DNA from: DASQDN01 sp035630195
GTDB lineage: Bacteria > Acidobacteriota > Terriglobia > Bryobacterales > Bryobacteraceae
Assembly (NCBI GenBank): GCA_035630195.1
Contig: DASQLD010000482.1
Location: 1-7,294 of the forward strand
DNA: 7,294 nt
Direction of reading: 5' to 3'
Translations under genes and position numbers: made by a program
Part shown: positions 5,439-7,294 of the stretch, one piece after another
Layout of the letters: the number at the start of each line of letters is the position of its first letter
Numbering within the stretch: the first letter of the stretch is position 1
Notes under the pieces: generated by a model
What the model was told of the DNA's origin: nothing
The model's database searches: none
What the model saw: only the letters and a program-made list of their open reading frames with translations

Positions 5439-7294
5439 GTGAGACAGATCCTCACCAGCCTTGTTTTCCTCGGGTCTATATTCTCCCTACGAGGTCAGAT
5501 CGAGGTCGCGGGCAACAAGCCCTGGACCGATGCAGGCATCGATTTCGAGGCTGGAGATACGCTCATCGTAACGGCCACGGGGTCGATGATGACCGGAGGG
5601 AAATCGGCTACTCCCGATGGATCGCAACGCAATTGGAAGGATCTGCTAAAAACATTTCCACTGAATGAAGCCTCGCGCGCCGCCTTGATCGGAAGGGTCG
5701 GCGGAGAAGAGATGCGGCCTTTCCTCATCGGATCACGCCGCGAGAGCCGAGTTCCCGTTGCGGGACGTCTTTTCCTGGGAATCAATCTGCCTCCGGGCGA
5801 AGTAGCGGAGGGTAGCTTCAAAGTCACAGTGCAGCGTGTCGCGGGGGAGAAGAAACCCGCTATAGACATTCCGATCTCGAAGTTGACTCAGGATCAGCTC
5901 GACACAGTTCCATCACGTGTCGTCGATGACGCCGGGACGCAAGGCGATCGGGTGAACTTCTTTGTCGTTGGATCGGAAGAGCAGGTACGCGCTGCCCTGC
6001 AAGCCGCGGGGTGGGTTGTCGTCGACAAGAACATCAAAGACACGATCCTGCGCGGCGCGCTGGAGAGCCTTTCCCGACAGGTTTACACGACCATTCCGAT
6101 GAGCGAGTTGAAAATTTTCGGCCGAAGCCAGGATTATGGTTATGCGCAGGGCGATCCTCTAAAGGTTGTCGCGGCGCGTCATCATTTCAGGATCTGGCGG
6201 GCCCCGTTCACTGTGGATGGACGCACCGTGTGGGTCGGAGCCGGTACGCATGATATCGGATTCGATAAAGACCAGCGGAACGGCAAGCTCACGCATCGCA
6301 TCGATTCCGATGTCGACAAAGAGCGAGACTATATCGGCAAGTCGCTGAGCCAGACTGGTGAAGTCGCGCTGCTCGATTACATGACTCCGAAGCAGACCGT
6401 CCGCGAGGCCAAGACCGCGCACGGTCAGGATTTTTTCAGCGACGGACGAACATTAATCGTTTACATGAGGCCTTCGGCCAGCGATCTTCGTAGCGTCTTT
6501 GCTGATGTCTTTTGTTCTATCCTGCGAAAAGAGAATCCGGACACCGGTGAATGGGGAGCATGCTCGACCTATCTTCAAGGCGGCGGAAAGGACGATCTGG
6601 AGTTGCCGGCGATGCCGTCAAAGTATCGAGTCCTGATTGTTCCCGGATTTATGAGTTCCTGTTTCGCCGATGCGCCGGCATTTCACGAGGGCCAGGAGCA
6701 TCTTCGCTCCAAGGGTCTGACAGTAGAACTGCTGCCGGTGTCCAATGATGCGAGTGAAGTGAATGCCGCGAAGATCGCCGACTATCTGACCGCCCAGATG
6801 AAGATCGATCCACGCAAGTACATCGTGGTTGGCTACAGCAAAGGAACACCTGATGTACAAGTGGCGCTGGCGAATCATCCACCTGTGCGGTCGGCGGTCG
6901 CGGGTTTCATAAGCGTCGCAGGAGCATCGGGCGGATCTCCCATCGCAGACTCGATCCCGGGACTTGCGGATCAGTGGATTCAGCGGTTCAAGATGGAAAA
7001 GTGCGAAGGCGATATTTCCCAGGGATTCCGGAGCCTGCGCCGCGATGTTCGCCAGGCCTTCCTTTCAAGTTACCCTCATCCCTTCGTTCCGACGTATTCG
7101 CTGGTGGCGCTGTCGGATGCCACTAATACGTCGAAGGCGCTTCTGCAGATGTGGGAGTTGCTGCGTGTCTTCGATCAGGCGCTTGACGGACAGCTCACCA
7201 AGTCCGACGCGATTGTCCCTGATGCGAAGTACTTAGGCGCCGCGGTCGCAGATCACTTCGGAGTAGCATTGCCGTTCGACAAGTCGCCGGACCA
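5439..7294 (+). CDS. Exported multidomain protein: lectin-like domain, LssY_C domain, alpha/beta hydrolase (3' end missing)
   Basis: The frame stays open for 618 codons to the right edge. GTG 5439 is the only start after the in-frame TAA at 5415 that yields a signal peptide (MRQILTSLVFLGSIFSLRG, then Q20). Its best ribosome site, AAAAGGA, is 16 nt upstream, so coupling to the preceding gene (7-nt gap) is likely. Residues about 21-132 resemble the PA-IL/LecA-like beta domain seen in exported proteins (WTDAGIDFEAGDTLIVTATG, ALIGRVGG, PFLIG, GRLFLGIN). Residues about 170-310 match the LssY C-terminal domain: VNFFVVGSEEQVRAALQAAGW, FGRSQDYGY, RHHFRIWRAP, VWVGAGTHDIGF, HRIDSDVDKERDYI. From about 395 an alpha/beta hydrolase follows, with YRVLIVPGF, GYSKG (nucleophile S467) and candidate triad members D590 (SDAIVP) and H606 (DHFGVALP). 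The lectin-like call is less certain than the other two. The catalytic segment is nearly complete, so little is probably missing. The substrate is unknown, but ester or lipid hydrolysis outside the cytoplasm is plausible. Confidence 0.85.
   Translation, partial: MRQILTSLVFLGSIFSLRGQIEVAGNKPWTDAGIDFEAGDTLIVTATGSMMTGGKSATPDGSQRNWKDLLKTFPLNEASRAALIGRVGGEEMRPFLIGSRRESRVPVAGRLFLGINLPPGEVAEGSFKVTVQRVAGEKKPAIDIPISKLTQDQLDTVPSRVVDDAGTQGDRVNFFVVGSEEQVRAALQAAGWVVVDKNIKDTILRGALESLSRQVYTTIPMSELKIFGRSQDYGYAQGDPLKVVAARHHFRIWRAPFTVDGRTVWVGAGTHDIGFDKDQRNGKLTHRIDSDVDKERDYIGKSLSQTGEVALLDYMTPKQTVREAKTAHGQDFFSDGRTLIVYMRPSASDLRSVFADVFCSILRKENPDTGEWGACSTYLQGGGKDDLELPAMPSKYRVLIVPGFMSSCFADAPAFHEGQEHLRSKGLTVELLPVSNDASEVNAAKIADYLTAQMKIDPRKYIVVGYSKGTPDVQVALANHPPVRSAVAGFISVAGASGGSPIADSIPGLADQWIQRFKMEKCEGDISQGFRSLRRDVRQAFLSSYPHPFVPTYSLVALSDATNTSKALLQMWELLRVFDQALDGQLTKSDAIVPDAKYLGAAVADHFGVALPFDKSPD

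Noticed and set aside
5495..5869. Minus-strand open frame of 124 codons opposite the lectin-like domain
   Set aside because: No family resemblance, no ribosome site of note, and it lies wholly inside a plus-strand frame with clear domain motifs.
6262..6338. Acidic stretches DKDQRNGKLT and DSDVDKERD as further EF-hand loops in the three-domain protein
   Set aside because: Spacing does not fit the 12-residue loop, and the second stretch is the ordinary conserved HRIDxDVDxERDY motif of LssY_C.
1..7294. CRISPR arrays, insertion sequences, integrase sites, tRNA or rRNA genes
   Set aside because: I found no regularly spaced repeats, transposase-like frames, terminal repeats or recognisable RNA gene sequences on either strand.

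Overview
The window reads as a chromosomal segment of an environmental Gram-negative bacterium, most likely an acidobacterium (Bryobacter/Solibacter-like). The reason is an Oar-like TonB-dependent receptor with an N-terminal carboxypeptidase-regulatory domain, followed by a secreted TPR protein, an arrangement very common in Acidobacteriota. That placement comes from family knowledge, not a search. There are no mobile elements, CRISPR arrays, tRNA or rRNA genes, and codon usage looks uniform by eye.

Layout: two divergent transcription units share a control region of about 110 bp (3576-3688). Leftward: the outer-membrane receptor (261-3575), then the N-terminal 75 residues of a TPR protein (1-225, continuing past the left edge). 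A strong intrinsic-terminator-like hairpin lies between them and contains the start codon of the TPR gene. Rightward: three tightly packed genes, each for a different kind of serine hydrolase. They are a class C beta-lactamase/family VIII esterase-like protein (3689-4726), a small secreted alpha/beta-hydrolase-like protein with a near-perfect EF-hand loop (4727-5431), and a long three-domain protein that starts at GTG 5439 and runs off the right edge. The last combines an N-terminal lectin-like beta domain, an LssY C-terminal domain and an alpha/beta hydrolase with a GYSKG nucleophile elbow.

The divergent control region holds a good sigma70-type promoter for the receptor and an 11/12-bp inverted repeat whose arms cover the -35 box and the expected transcription start, spaced about three helical turns apart. 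My working hypothesis is a co-regulated locus in which exported hydrolases act on an ester, lactone or lipid-like substrate and the receptor imports or handles the product. The substrate cannot be read from the sequence. The most unusual items are the lectin-like/LssY_C/hydrolase fusion, the EF-hand loop in the small hydrolase, the operator-like repeat, and the terminator that swallows a start codon.
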